DNA of 6,142 nucleotides from Candidatus Fermentibacterota bacterium (lineage in GTDB: Bacteria; Fermentibacterota; Fermentibacteria; Fermentibacterales; Fermentibacteraceae), in the NCBI GenBank assembly GCA_022703195.1, contig JAKLEF010000124.1:1-6142 (forward strand). Reading direction: 5' to 3'. Below, in pieces: positions 1 through 5,543 of the stretch (position 1 is its first letter; each line of letters begins with the position of its first letter). The notes beneath the pieces are model-generated. The model was not told the origin of the DNA, did no database searches, and saw only the letters and a program-made list of their open reading frames with translations. The translations under genes were made by a program, and so were the position numbers.

Positions 1-420
1 GAGGATCTGCGGGCAGGCGATCGATACGAGGACATCGGGCTCGAGAGCTTCGAGGGCAGCCCTGCCCGCATCGGAGTTCACACGGTCGATCGTGATGAAA
101 TCCGCCCCCGACCTCGAGGCCGCCTGCGCAAGGGAGTGGGGGGCGGCAGTGGGTGCGCGAAGCGCCGCTAGGACCTTCAGGAGGATCATCCACGACCCTC
201 TCGCCATGAATCCCAGAGGGCCGTAGAGACCAAGGTACCGCTCCGAGTTCAATCGGATGTCCCTCAGGGAGGCGTGGCCTCCCATCGATGCCACGGTGAA
301 ACGCCATCCCGGCAGGGACTCGACGATGCTCCCGACGGTCCGGGGGATCTCGAAGGGCTCGTCGTCGCACAGCAGTACGACACGGAGGCAGGGTTCGCCG
401 GGGGATGGCGCCCTGGTCAA
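1..420 (-). CDS. formyltransferase-family protein, N-terminal part (runs off left edge)
   Basis: The reverse strand is open for exactly 140 codons from a TTG at 420-418 to the window edge, with no stop; the C-terminus lies outside. The translation begins MTRAPSPGEPCLRVVLLCDD and then reads EPFEIPRTV. Residues 108-140 contain DFITIDRVNSD and then EPDVLVSIACPQIL. This layout resembles the Rossmann-like N-terminal domain of the formyl transferase family (Formyl_trans_N; methionyl-tRNA or sugar-amine formyltransferases using 10-formyl-THF): an initial strand followed by DEPF..P, later 'vNs', then 'PDvlVSiacPqIl'. The catalytic Asn-His-Asp region and the usual SLLPxYRG segment would lie beyond the edge, so activity and substrate cannot be judged. 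The TTG start overlaps the TGA stop of the upstream membrane-protein gene (TTGA), which suggests translational coupling. No strong ribosome binding site is visible and the frame stays open upstream, so the start is tentative. Family call fairly secure, substrate unknown. Confidence 0.72.
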   Translation of the reverse strand, partial: MTRAPSPGEPCLRVVLLCDDEPFEIPRTVGSIVESLPGWRFTVASMGGHASLRDIRLNSERYLGLYGPLGFMARGSWMILLKVLAALRAPTAAPHSLAQAASRSGADFITIDRVNSDAGRAALEALEPDVLVSIACPQIL

Positions 421-920
421 GCCGACGGGCCGTCCGGCCTGGCGGCGAGGGCGAAGAGGTAGAACAGGCCCAGTATCAGAGTCAGGGCGGTGTAGAAGAT
501 CGGGGATAGGAAGGCCGTACCCAGAGCCCAGAAGCCGAGCAGCAGGGGACCGGCGGTCCTGAAATGTGCGCCTGCCGACAGACGTCTCGAGGCCGGCCGC
601 TTCTTCATCCCCGCGAACAGGTCCTCCGCGAAGCTGAAGAGGATGATGGAGACGGCGACAAGGGGCAGATGGAGGAAGACCCCGCCTGCCAGAGCCGAAG
701 AATCGATGCAGGCGGCCGCGGCCGTCGCCAGCGGGAGAAGCAGCATCCCTGCGACGAGGAAGAGGAAGCCGAGCCTGATGTGATCGTCGCAGTCGCAGAC
801 AACTCCGCGGGCCTCCCTGGCCGCCAGCAGGCGGGAGAGGAGCAGCCTGGACAGCCTGAACAGCGCCATCATAGCCGCCACTACCAACAGAACGGTTCCG
901 TAGTCGATCAGTCTCTGCAC
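417..920 (-). CDS. small multi-pass membrane protein of unknown function
   Basis: This is a 167-residue protein with a GTG start at 920-918. A good Shine-Dalgarno GGAGGG lies 9 nt upstream (935-930). I do not recognise a family. The sequence is dominated by hydrophobic segments, by eye at about residues 8-29, 50-71, 77-97, 123-141 and 141-160, so four or five membrane helices. The loop after the first helix is basic (LLAAREARGV) and then carries a Cys-Asp-Cys-Asp-Asp-His cluster at residues 42-47 (CDCDDH). A second basic stretch (KKRPASRRL, about 106-114) separates helices 3 and 4 and is probably cytoplasmic by the positive-inside rule. There is no signal peptide distinct from the first helix. 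Its stop overlaps the start of the formyltransferase-like gene, and it lies 93 nt downstream of the HAD gene on the same strand. Gene reality is supported by ribosome binding site, hydrophobic pattern and packing; function is unknown. Confidence 0.78.
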   Translation of the reverse strand: MQRLIDYGTVLLVVAAMMALFRLSRLLLSRLLAAREARGVVCDCDDHIRLGFLFLVAGMLLLPLATAAAACIDSSALAGGVFLHLPLVAVSIILFSFAEDLFAGMKKRPASRRLSAGAHFRTAGPLLLGFWALGTAFLSPIFYTALTLILGLFYLFALAARPDGPSA

Positions 921-929
921 CTGCCCACA

Positions 930-935
930 CCCTCC
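930..935 (-). promoter_or_regulatory. ribosome binding site of the membrane-protein gene
   Basis: On the minus strand GGAGGG precedes the GTG at 920-918 by 9 nt. It supports this GTG over other possible starts and shows that translation here begins independently of the upstream HAD gene. Confidence 0.65.
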
Positions 936-947
936 GTCGTTCAGGGC

Positions 948-976
948 ATTATCACGAAGAGAGGCTCCGCGGGCAA
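948..976 (-). promoter_or_regulatory. candidate sigma-70-type promoter for the membrane protein / formyltransferase pair
   Basis: Read on the minus strand, TTGCCC (976-971) is followed after exactly 17 nt by GATAAT (953-948). The match to TTGACA/TATAAT is 4/6 and 5/6 with the preferred spacing. Transcription would start near 941, leaving a leader of about 20 nt that contains the GGAGGG ribosome binding site before the GTG at 920. This lies in the 93-nt gap after the HAD gene stop, so the two leftward distal genes may be expressed separately from the HAD gene. It is a sequence match only; in GC-rich DNA such matches are less frequent by chance but still occur. Confidence 0.42.
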
Positions 977-1013
977 GCCGGACCGGTACGTGGAGGGCCG
1001 GCCGGAGGCGGGA

Positions 1014-1706
1014 TCATGGTCCGAGAAGCGGCAGCAGGGCGGAAATGCCGTCAAGTGTGAAATCGGCGTCGAGAGCTTCTCCGGCGTTGTGCGGCGCCCT
1101 TACGAGAACAGGCCTGAAGCCTCCCCGCCTGGCCGCCTCGAGCCCCTTCCATGCGTCCTCGAAGACGAGGGTGGCTCCCGGAGGGGAGCCGATCGCAAGA
1201 GCAGCAGCCATGAAGATGTCCGGGCAGGGCTTGCGCGGTAGCGACTCTCCGCCGATGACCGGCGGCACCGGGGCTCCGGCCCGGATCAGGATGCCCTCCA
1301 CCAGGCGGGAATCCGTGTTGGAGGCGATGGCGAACCTCCCGGCGAATACCGAAGAAGAGAGAACCTCGAGGACGGAAGCCGCACCCGGCATCAGTCCGAC
1401 CAGTCCGGAGAGGCAGAACGCCTCGTATGCGCGCTTCTGCCGGGAGGTCGCGCGGGCTTCGTCGATGCCCTGGCAGCCGTGCCTCGAGATGTGCCCCGGG
1501 AGTCCCTCGCCGAGGGAGGTCCAGTGGCGGAAGTACTCCTCCTCCGGGATGGAGACGCCCCAGGGCGAGAGAGCCTCGTTCCAGGAGGCCATGTAGAGGC
1601 GCTCGCTGTCGGCGATGACGCCGTCGAAGTCGAAGAGCAGACCGCCTGCCCGAAGCAGGTCGGCCCTGGTGAGAGGCGTGTACGGTTCTGGCCCGATCCC
1701 GGTCAT
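1014..1706 (-). CDS. HAD-superfamily hydrolase, beta-phosphoglucomutase / phosphatase-like
   Basis: This 230-residue protein has the full set of haloacid dehalogenase motifs. Motif I is FDFDGVIADSE with nucleophile D26 and acid/base D28; motif II is IASNTDS with S129; motif III is K159 in LPRKPCPDIF; motif IV is VFEDAWKG with E183-D184 for Mg binding. A helical cap of about 80 residues lies between motifs I and II, as in subfamily I (PGMB/phosphatase) members, and the length is typical. It should be a cytosolic Mg-dependent enzyme acting on a phosphorylated metabolite, either hydrolysing it or moving the phosphate; the substrate cannot be read from sequence. The ATG at 1706 lacks a Shine-Dalgarno, but a TATTAT hexamer lies 6 nt before it, so the mRNA may be leaderless. 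The gene is divergent from ptb across a 67-nt gap. A link to the fermentation operon is not shown. Confidence 0.88.
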   Translation of the reverse strand: MTGIGPEPYTPLTRADLLRAGGLLFDFDGVIADSERLYMASWNEALSPWGVSIPEEEYFRHWTSLGEGLPGHISRHGCQGIDEARATSRQKRAYEAFCLSGLVGLMPGAASVLEVLSSSVFAGRFAIASNTDSRLVEGILIRAGAPVPPVIGGESLPRKPCPDIFMAAALAIGSPPGATLVFEDAWKGLEAARRGGFRPVLVRAPHNAGEALDADFTLDGISALLPLLGP

Positions 1707-1711
1707 GTGCC

Positions 1712-1718
1712 CATAATA
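1712..1718. promoter_or_regulatory. overlapping -10 elements in the divergent intergenic region
   Basis: Plus-strand CATAATA at 1712-1718 reads as CATAAT rightward (1712-1717) and as TATTAT leftward (1718-1713). Each matches TATAAT at 5 of 6 positions, in an otherwise GC-rich 67-nt gap. Leftward, the first base of the HAD ATG is 7 nt past the hexamer, the position of a transcription start. Rightward, transcription would start near 1724 and give a leader of about 50 nt to the ptb TTG. The -35 matches are weak on both sides (leftward TCGCCC, rightward TGGCCC at 17-nt spacing), so an activator or other sigma factor may be needed. This is the only AT-rich patch in the gap. Confidence 0.4.
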
Positions 1719-1730
1719 ACCCGCTGGCTA

Positions 1731-1751
1731 CGAACGGGCGATTCCCGTCCG
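1731..1751. promoter_or_regulatory. imperfect inverted repeat, possible operator or leader hairpin
   Basis: ACGGG (1734-1738) and CCCGT (1744-1748) are perfect complements around a 5-nt centre. Two further pairs, C1731-G1751 and G1732-C1750, lie beyond one A/C mismatch, giving 7 of 8 pairs. The element sits between the shared -10 patch and the ptb ribosome binding site. It would fall in the 5' leader of the rightward transcript and over the -35 zone of the leftward one. It could bind a dimeric regulator or fold as an RNA hairpin. Short GC palindromes are common in such DNA, so this is tentative. Confidence 0.28.
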
Positions 1752-1762
1752 CCCCAAATCCG

Positions 1763-1769
1763 GGAGGGG
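1763..1769 (+). promoter_or_regulatory. ribosome binding site deciding the ptb TTG start
   Basis: GGAGGGG lies 4 nt before the TTG at 1774. The 12-mer GGAGGGGTGCAT (1763-1774) is identical to the leader of iorA at 3743-3754, where the final AT belongs to an ATG. The match supports initiation at this spot rather than at a downstream ATG. Confidence 0.65.
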
Positions 1770-1773
1770 TGCA

Positions 1774-2664
1774 TTGTACGAGAACTTCGCACAGATCAGG
1801 CAGGCGGCGCGAGACGACAAGGGGGCCCGGGCGGCCGTACCCATGGGGCATGACGAGGCCTCCCTCGAGGCTCTCAACATGGCGGCCGAGGAGGACATCG
1901 CCACATCGGTCGTCTTCGCTCCCCGGGCGCTGGTGGAGGAGACCGTCGGCAGAGCGGGGTTGAAGCTCCATCCATCCATCGAGATCGCGGATGTGGCAAC
2001 CGAGGCCGACGCCGCCATCGAAGCCGTGAAGTGCGTCAGCGGAGGCGGGGCCACGATCCTCATGAAGGGGCTCCTCAAGACGTCCGGGTTCCTCAAGGCC
2101 GTCCTGGACAGGGAGCACGGCCTCCGCACGGGCAGGGTCCTGAGCCACGTGGCCGTGATCCACGTCCCGAGGCAGGACAGGCTCGTGGCGATCACCGACG
2201 GGGGCATGATCCCCAGGCCGACCGCCGAGCAGGTTGTGCAGATAGTTCAGAACGCCGCCGGCGTGATGGTCAGGCTGGGCTGTGGCACGCCCCGGGCCGC
2301 CCTCCTGGCAGCCGTGGAGGTAGAGGACGAGAACCTGCCAGAGACGTCGCTCTTCGCGTCGATTGCGCGAAACGGCATCGAGGGCGTCCATGTCCAGGGG
2401 CCGCTAGCGGTTGATGGAGCCATGGACCCGGAGGCAGCGGCCATAAAGAGGATCACGGGAGAGGTCGCGGGGCGTGCGAACATCCTGGTGACCCCCGACC
2501 TGTCGTGCGGCAACATCTTCGCGAAGGCCTTCATGTACATGACCGACACCGAGGTGGGGGGGATGATCGCCGGAGCGGCGGCTCCGGTGGTCATGCTGTC
2601 CCGCTCCGACGCCGCGCGCACCAAGCTGAACTCGCTCGCGCTCGGCGTCGTGACGGGAGCCTGA
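1774..2664 (+). CDS. ptb: phosphate butyryltransferase (phosphotransbutyrylase)
   Basis: This 296-residue protein belongs to the phosphate acetyl/butyryltransferase family and is of the Ptb rather than Pta type. It would catalyse acyl-CoA + phosphate <-> acyl phosphate + CoA in the cytosol (EC 2.3.1.19 for butyryl-CoA). Visible family segments are KGLLKTSGFLKAVLD at about 98-112, LSHVAV at 123-128, TDGGM at 141-145, QGPLAVDGA at 208-216, TPDLSCGNIFAKA at 240-252, and the C-terminal PVVMLSRSDA at 271-280 followed by KLNSLAL. Length is normal for Ptb. The start is a TTG preceded by GGAGGGG; no ATG occurs nearby in frame before residue 24. The stop lies 1 nt before the buk start, the classical ptb-buk pairing. 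Because the operon also encodes an arylpyruvate-type oxidoreductase, the physiological substrate may be an arylacetyl- or branched acyl-CoA rather than butyryl-CoA. Enzyme class is secure; acyl preference is inference. Confidence 0.95.
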   Translation: MYENFAQIRQAARDDKGARAAVPMGHDEASLEALNMAAEEDIATSVVFAPRALVEETVGRAGLKLHPSIEIADVATEADAAIEAVKCVSGGGATILMKGLLKTSGFLKAVLDREHGLRTGRVLSHVAVIHVPRQDRLVAITDGGMIPRPTAEQVVQIVQNAAGVMVRLGCGTPRAALLAAVEVEDENLPETSLFASIARNGIEGVHVQGPLAVDGAMDPEAAAIKRITGEVAGRANILVTPDLSCGNIFAKAFMYMTDTEVGGMIAGAAAPVVMLSRSDAARTKLNSLALGVVTGA

Positions 2665-2665
2665 T

Positions 2666-3739
2666 ATGGACAGGCTCGTCCTGGCGCTGAACCCCGGCGG
2701 GACTTCGACGAAGTTCGGGGTCTACAGGGAGGGGGAGCCCCTCTTCGAGGAGTCCGTGCGGCACCTCCCCGAGGAGCTCGCCGCCCTGGGGCCGACGATG
2801 AACCAGACGGGGCCGAGGCGTGACCTCGTGCTCGCCGCTCTCGCGGAGAAGGGGTTCGACATGTCGGGCCTCGCCGCCGTGGTGGGCCGCGGGGGGACGT
2901 TCAAGCCCCTGCAGGCCGGCACCTATCGCGTGAACCGGAAGCTGCTCGACGACATAACGGAGGGATCGACGCTCCAGGCAGACCACCCGAGCAACCTCGG
3001 AGCCCCCCTCGCCTGGGCGGTCGCCGAACCGCTGGGGCTCCCCTCCTACTTCGTCGACCCGGTCTGCGTCGACGAGATGATCGACGAGGCCAGGCCCTCC
3101 GGGCATCCTCTGCTGCCGAGGAAGAGCCTCAGCCACGCCCTCAACATCCGCATGGTGGCCTACAAGGCCGCCTCCGAGCTCGGGAGGCCGCTGTCCGACC
3201 TCAACATGGTGGTGCTCCACCTCGGCAGCGGGGTCAGCGTGAACGCGATCCGGAAGGGCCGGATGATCGACACGAACAACGCCAACGACGGCGGGCCGTT
3301 CAGCTCGCAGAGGACCGGCTCCCTCCCCGTCACCGGGCTCGTCGACCTCTGCTTCGGGGGAGGATACGAGAAGAAGCAGCTCCAGCGGATGTTCCTCAAG
3401 GAGGGCGGCCTGATGGCCTATCTCGGCATCGACCACGTCGGGGAGGCCTTCGCCAGGGCGTCGAAGGGGGATGCGGAGGCGGATCTCGTCCTGAGGGCGA
3501 TGGTCTACCAGTTCGTGAAGGAGGGGGGGGCGATGGCCGCCGCCCTCCGGGGAGACGTCGACTGCGTGGTGATTACCGGTGGGATGGCCCACAACGGCTG
3601 GGTCGTGGAAGAGATCACGAAGGGCCTCTCCTTCCTGGGAAGGGTCATGACCTTCCCGGGCGAGGCGGAGCTCGAGGCTCTCGTACGCGGTGTCCTCAGG
3701 GTCCTCGACGGGATCGAGGAAGTCAGGACTTACAACTAG
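2666..3739 (+). CDS. buk: butyrate kinase
   Basis: This 357-residue ASKHA-fold kinase catalyses acyl phosphate + ADP <-> carboxylate + ATP (EC 2.7.2.7), the ATP-yielding step. The N-terminal phosphate loop is LNPGGTSTKFGVY at about 8-20. The central family signatures are DHPSNLGAPLA at 106-116, RKSLSHALN at 152-160, VLHLGSGVSV at 183-192 and NDGGPFSSQRTGSLP at 207-221. The C-terminal adenosine-binding segment is VVITGGMAHNG at 301-311. Length fits the family. The ATG follows the ptb stop by 1 nt and has GGGAG (2655-2659) upstream. Residue 12 is Gly where many butyrate kinases and acetate kinases have Ser (NPGSTSTK); this is a mild substitution. A run of eight G (3523-3530) falls in the codons for KEGGA. 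The protein stays in family register across it, so the gene appears intact. Confidence 0.95.
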   Translation: MDRLVLALNPGGTSTKFGVYREGEPLFEESVRHLPEELAALGPTMNQTGPRRDLVLAALAEKGFDMSGLAAVVGRGGTFKPLQAGTYRVNRKLLDDITEGSTLQADHPSNLGAPLAWAVAEPLGLPSYFVDPVCVDEMIDEARPSGHPLLPRKSLSHALNIRMVAYKAASELGRPLSDLNMVVLHLGSGVSVNAIRKGRMIDTNNANDGGPFSSQRTGSLPVTGLVDLCFGGGYEKKQLQRMFLKEGGLMAYLGIDHVGEAFARASKGDAEADLVLRAMVYQFVKEGGAMAAALRGDVDCVVITGGMAHNGWVVEEITKGLSFLGRVMTFPGEAELEALVRGVLRVLDGIEEVRTYN

Positions 3740-3742
3740 CCC

Positions 3743-3749
3743 GGAGGGG
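3743..3749 (+). promoter_or_regulatory. ribosome binding site deciding the iorA ATG start
   Basis: GGAGGGG lies 3 nt before the ATG at 3753, within the 13-nt gap after the buk stop. The frame is open further upstream to an ATG at 3690, but that lies inside buk and lacks this signal, so 3753 is preferred. Confidence 0.75.
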
Positions 3750-3752
3750 TGC

Positions 3753-5543
3753 ATGAAGAAGCCTCTCAACGCGAAAACCGACGGTCTTGCGCTGCTGTCC
3801 GGCAACGAAGCCATAGCGAGGGGCGCATGGGAGCACGGCGTGCACTTCGCTTCGGCCTATCCCGGCACTCCCTCGACCGAGATCCTCGAGACGATCGGGG
3901 AGCACTATCCCGAAATCGAGGCCCAGTGGGCCCCCAACGAGAAGGTCGCCCTCGAGACGATAGCCGGGGCCTCCTTCGGCGGCGCAAGGGTTCTCACCGC
4001 CATGAAGCACGTCGGCCTCAACGTGGCCGCCGATCCGTTCTTCACGCTGAGCTACATCGGCGCGACCGGCGGCATCGTGATCGTGTCGGCCGACGACCCC
4101 GGGATGCACTCGTCCCAGAACGAGCAGGACAACAGGCATCTGGCCCGGGCCGCCAAGGTTCCGATGCTGGAGCCCTCGGACAGCGCCGAGGCGCGCGACC
4201 TGACCGGCCTCGCCCTCGACATCTCCGAGAGGTTCGACACCCCGGTGCTGCTGCGCACCACCACGCGCACCAGCCATTCAAGCAGCCCCGTTGCGCTCGC
4301 CCCGCGCAGGGAAGTCCCGGTGAAGGGATACGTCCGAGATCCCCGGAAGAGGATCCCCATCCCGGCATTCGCACGGGCGATGCACACGAGGGTCGAGGAG
4401 AGGGCAAGGGCTCTGTCGGAGTTCGGCAATACGTTCCAGTACAACAGGATCATCGAGGGCGACAGGAAGCTCGGGGTGATCGCAAGCGGGGTCTCGGCGA
4501 GTTATGTCAGGGAGGTCCTCCCCGGCGCCGCCATCCTCAAGCTGGCCATGACGTGGCCCCTGCCCTGGGACCTGATCGGCAGGTTCATCGCGATGGTGGA
4601 CGAGGTGAGGGTGGTCGAGGAGGGAGACCCGTTCCTCGAGGAGCAGATACGGTCCCACTTCCTGCTGCCGGTCGAGGGCAAGCGGCACTTCCCGGTCGAG
4701 GGCGAGTTCAATCCCGCGATAGTCCGCAAGGGGCTTGGTCTCGACCCCGTTCCCGCCAGGGCTCCCGCCGAGGTGCCGCAGCGCCCGCCGATGCTCTGCG
4801 CGGGCTGCCCCCACAGGGGGGCGTTCTGGGTGCTCTCGAAGATGAAGTCGAGCACCACAGGAGACATCGGCTGCTACACCCTGGGCCTCATGCCTCCGCT
4901 CAACGCCATGGACACGACCGTCTGCATGGGAGCCTCCATCGGGGTCCTCTCGGGCCTCGAGAAGGCGGGCGGCCGGGAGGCCGTCTCGAAGCTTGCCGCC
5001 GCGATAGGCGACTCAACCTTCGTCCATTCCGGGGTCACCGGCCTGATCGACATGGTCTACAACGGCTGCACCGGCACGGTCATCGTCATGGACAACAGCA
5101 TCACGGCCATGACCGGCGGCCAGCAGAACCCCGGGACCGGCCGGACCCTGCGGGGGGAGCCCTCCGCCAGGCTCGACATCGAGGCGGTCTGCCGGGCATG
5201 CGGGGTCTCCTCGGTGCGGGTGGTCGATCCCCACGACCTGAAGGGGCTGGAGGCCGTCCTCAGGGAGGAGATGGCCAGGCCCGAGGTCTCCGTCGTGATC
5301 TCGAGGCGCCCGTGCGTGATGGTCAGGAAGCCTTCCGGCAGGGCGGTCGCAGTCCTGGATCCGGAAGCCTGCATCGGCTGCAGGCGCTGCATGTCCCTGG
5401 GCTGCCCGGCGCTGAGCTTCCACGACGGCAGGCCGGTGGTGAACAGCCTGCTGTGCTACCCGGAGTGCAGGCTCTGCGCGGACGTCTGCCCCAAGGGCGC
5501 CCTGAGCAAGGACTACAACAGGGAGGCCTCCAGTGCCGACTGA
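3753..5543 (+). CDS. iorA: indolepyruvate:ferredoxin oxidoreductase, alpha subunit
   Basis: This 596-residue large subunit acts with IorB to oxidise arylpyruvates: 2-oxoacid + CoA + oxidised ferredoxin -> acyl-CoA + CO2 + reduced ferredoxin (EC 1.2.7.8), in the cytosol of anaerobes. The N-terminal pyrimidine-binding domain (about 14-180) has SGNEAIARGA, SAYPGTPSTE, NEKVALE, MKHVGLNVAADP and SADDPGMHSSQNEQD. A middle domain spans about 235-330. The TPP-binding domain (about 345-520) has CAGCPHR at 349-355, GDIGCYTLG at 370-378, IGDSTFVHSG at 418-427 and VMDNSITAMTGGQ at 445-457. A C-terminal ferredoxin-like domain has C540/C543/C546/C551-P and C568/C572/C575/C579-P, which should hold two [4Fe-4S] clusters. 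The second motif begins C-x3-C, whereas C-x2-C is usual. The chosen ATG follows a strong ribosome binding site 13 nt after buk. The gene overlaps iorB by 11 nt. Substrate range (aromatic versus other oxoacids) is inferred from the family. Confidence 0.95.
   Translation: MKKPLNAKTDGLALLSGNEAIARGAWEHGVHFASAYPGTPSTEILETIGEHYPEIEAQWAPNEKVALETIAGASFGGARVLTAMKHVGLNVAADPFFTLSYIGATGGIVIVSADDPGMHSSQNEQDNRHLARAAKVPMLEPSDSAEARDLTGLALDISERFDTPVLLRTTTRTSHSSSPVALAPRREVPVKGYVRDPRKRIPIPAFARAMHTRVEERARALSEFGNTFQYNRIIEGDRKLGVIASGVSASYVREVLPGAAILKLAMTWPLPWDLIGRFIAMVDEVRVVEEGDPFLEEQIRSHFLLPVEGKRHFPVEGEFNPAIVRKGLGLDPVPARAPAEVPQRPPMLCAGCPHRGAFWVLSKMKSSTTGDIGCYTLGLMPPLNAMDTTVCMGASIGVLSGLEKAGGREAVSKLAAAIGDSTFVHSGVTGLIDMVYNGCTGTVIVMDNSITAMTGGQQNPGTGRTLRGEPSARLDIEAVCRACGVSSVRVVDPHDLKGLEAVLREEMARPEVSVVISRRPCVMVRKPSGRAVAVLDPEACIGCRRCMSLGCPALSFHDGRPVVNSLLCYPECRLCADVCPKGALSKDYNREASSAD
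5521..5526 (+). promoter_or_regulatory. ribosome binding site deciding the iorB GTG start
   Basis: GGGAGG lies inside the 3' end of iorA, 6 nt before the GTG at 5533. It fixes a GTG start that overlaps the iorA TGA by 11 nt and implies coupled translation of the two subunits. Confidence 0.65.

Noticed and set aside
980..1008. GC-rich inverted sequence (CCGGTCC... and GGCCGGCCGG) after the HAD stop, as a possible terminator.
   Set aside because: Only short, interrupted pairing (4 bp plus 3 bp) around a long loop, and no T-tract on the minus strand, so it is not a convincing intrinsic terminator.
564..1241. A 225-codon plus-strand open frame opposite the membrane protein and the HAD gene.
   Set aside because: It is a Glu/Arg/Gly-rich low-complexity translation crossing a candidate promoter and the end of another gene; the minus-strand genes have motifs, helices and ribosome binding sites.
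1051..2391. A 446-codon minus-strand open frame covering ptb antisense and part of the HAD gene.
   Set aside because: Composition is shadow-like (Arg, Gly, His, Pro rich), it crosses a real divergent intergenic region, and it conflicts with two well-supported genes.
2591..3814. A 407-codon minus-strand open frame antisense to buk.
   Set aside because: It has no ribosome binding site or domain I recognise, and it mirrors the codon structure of the strongly supported buk gene.
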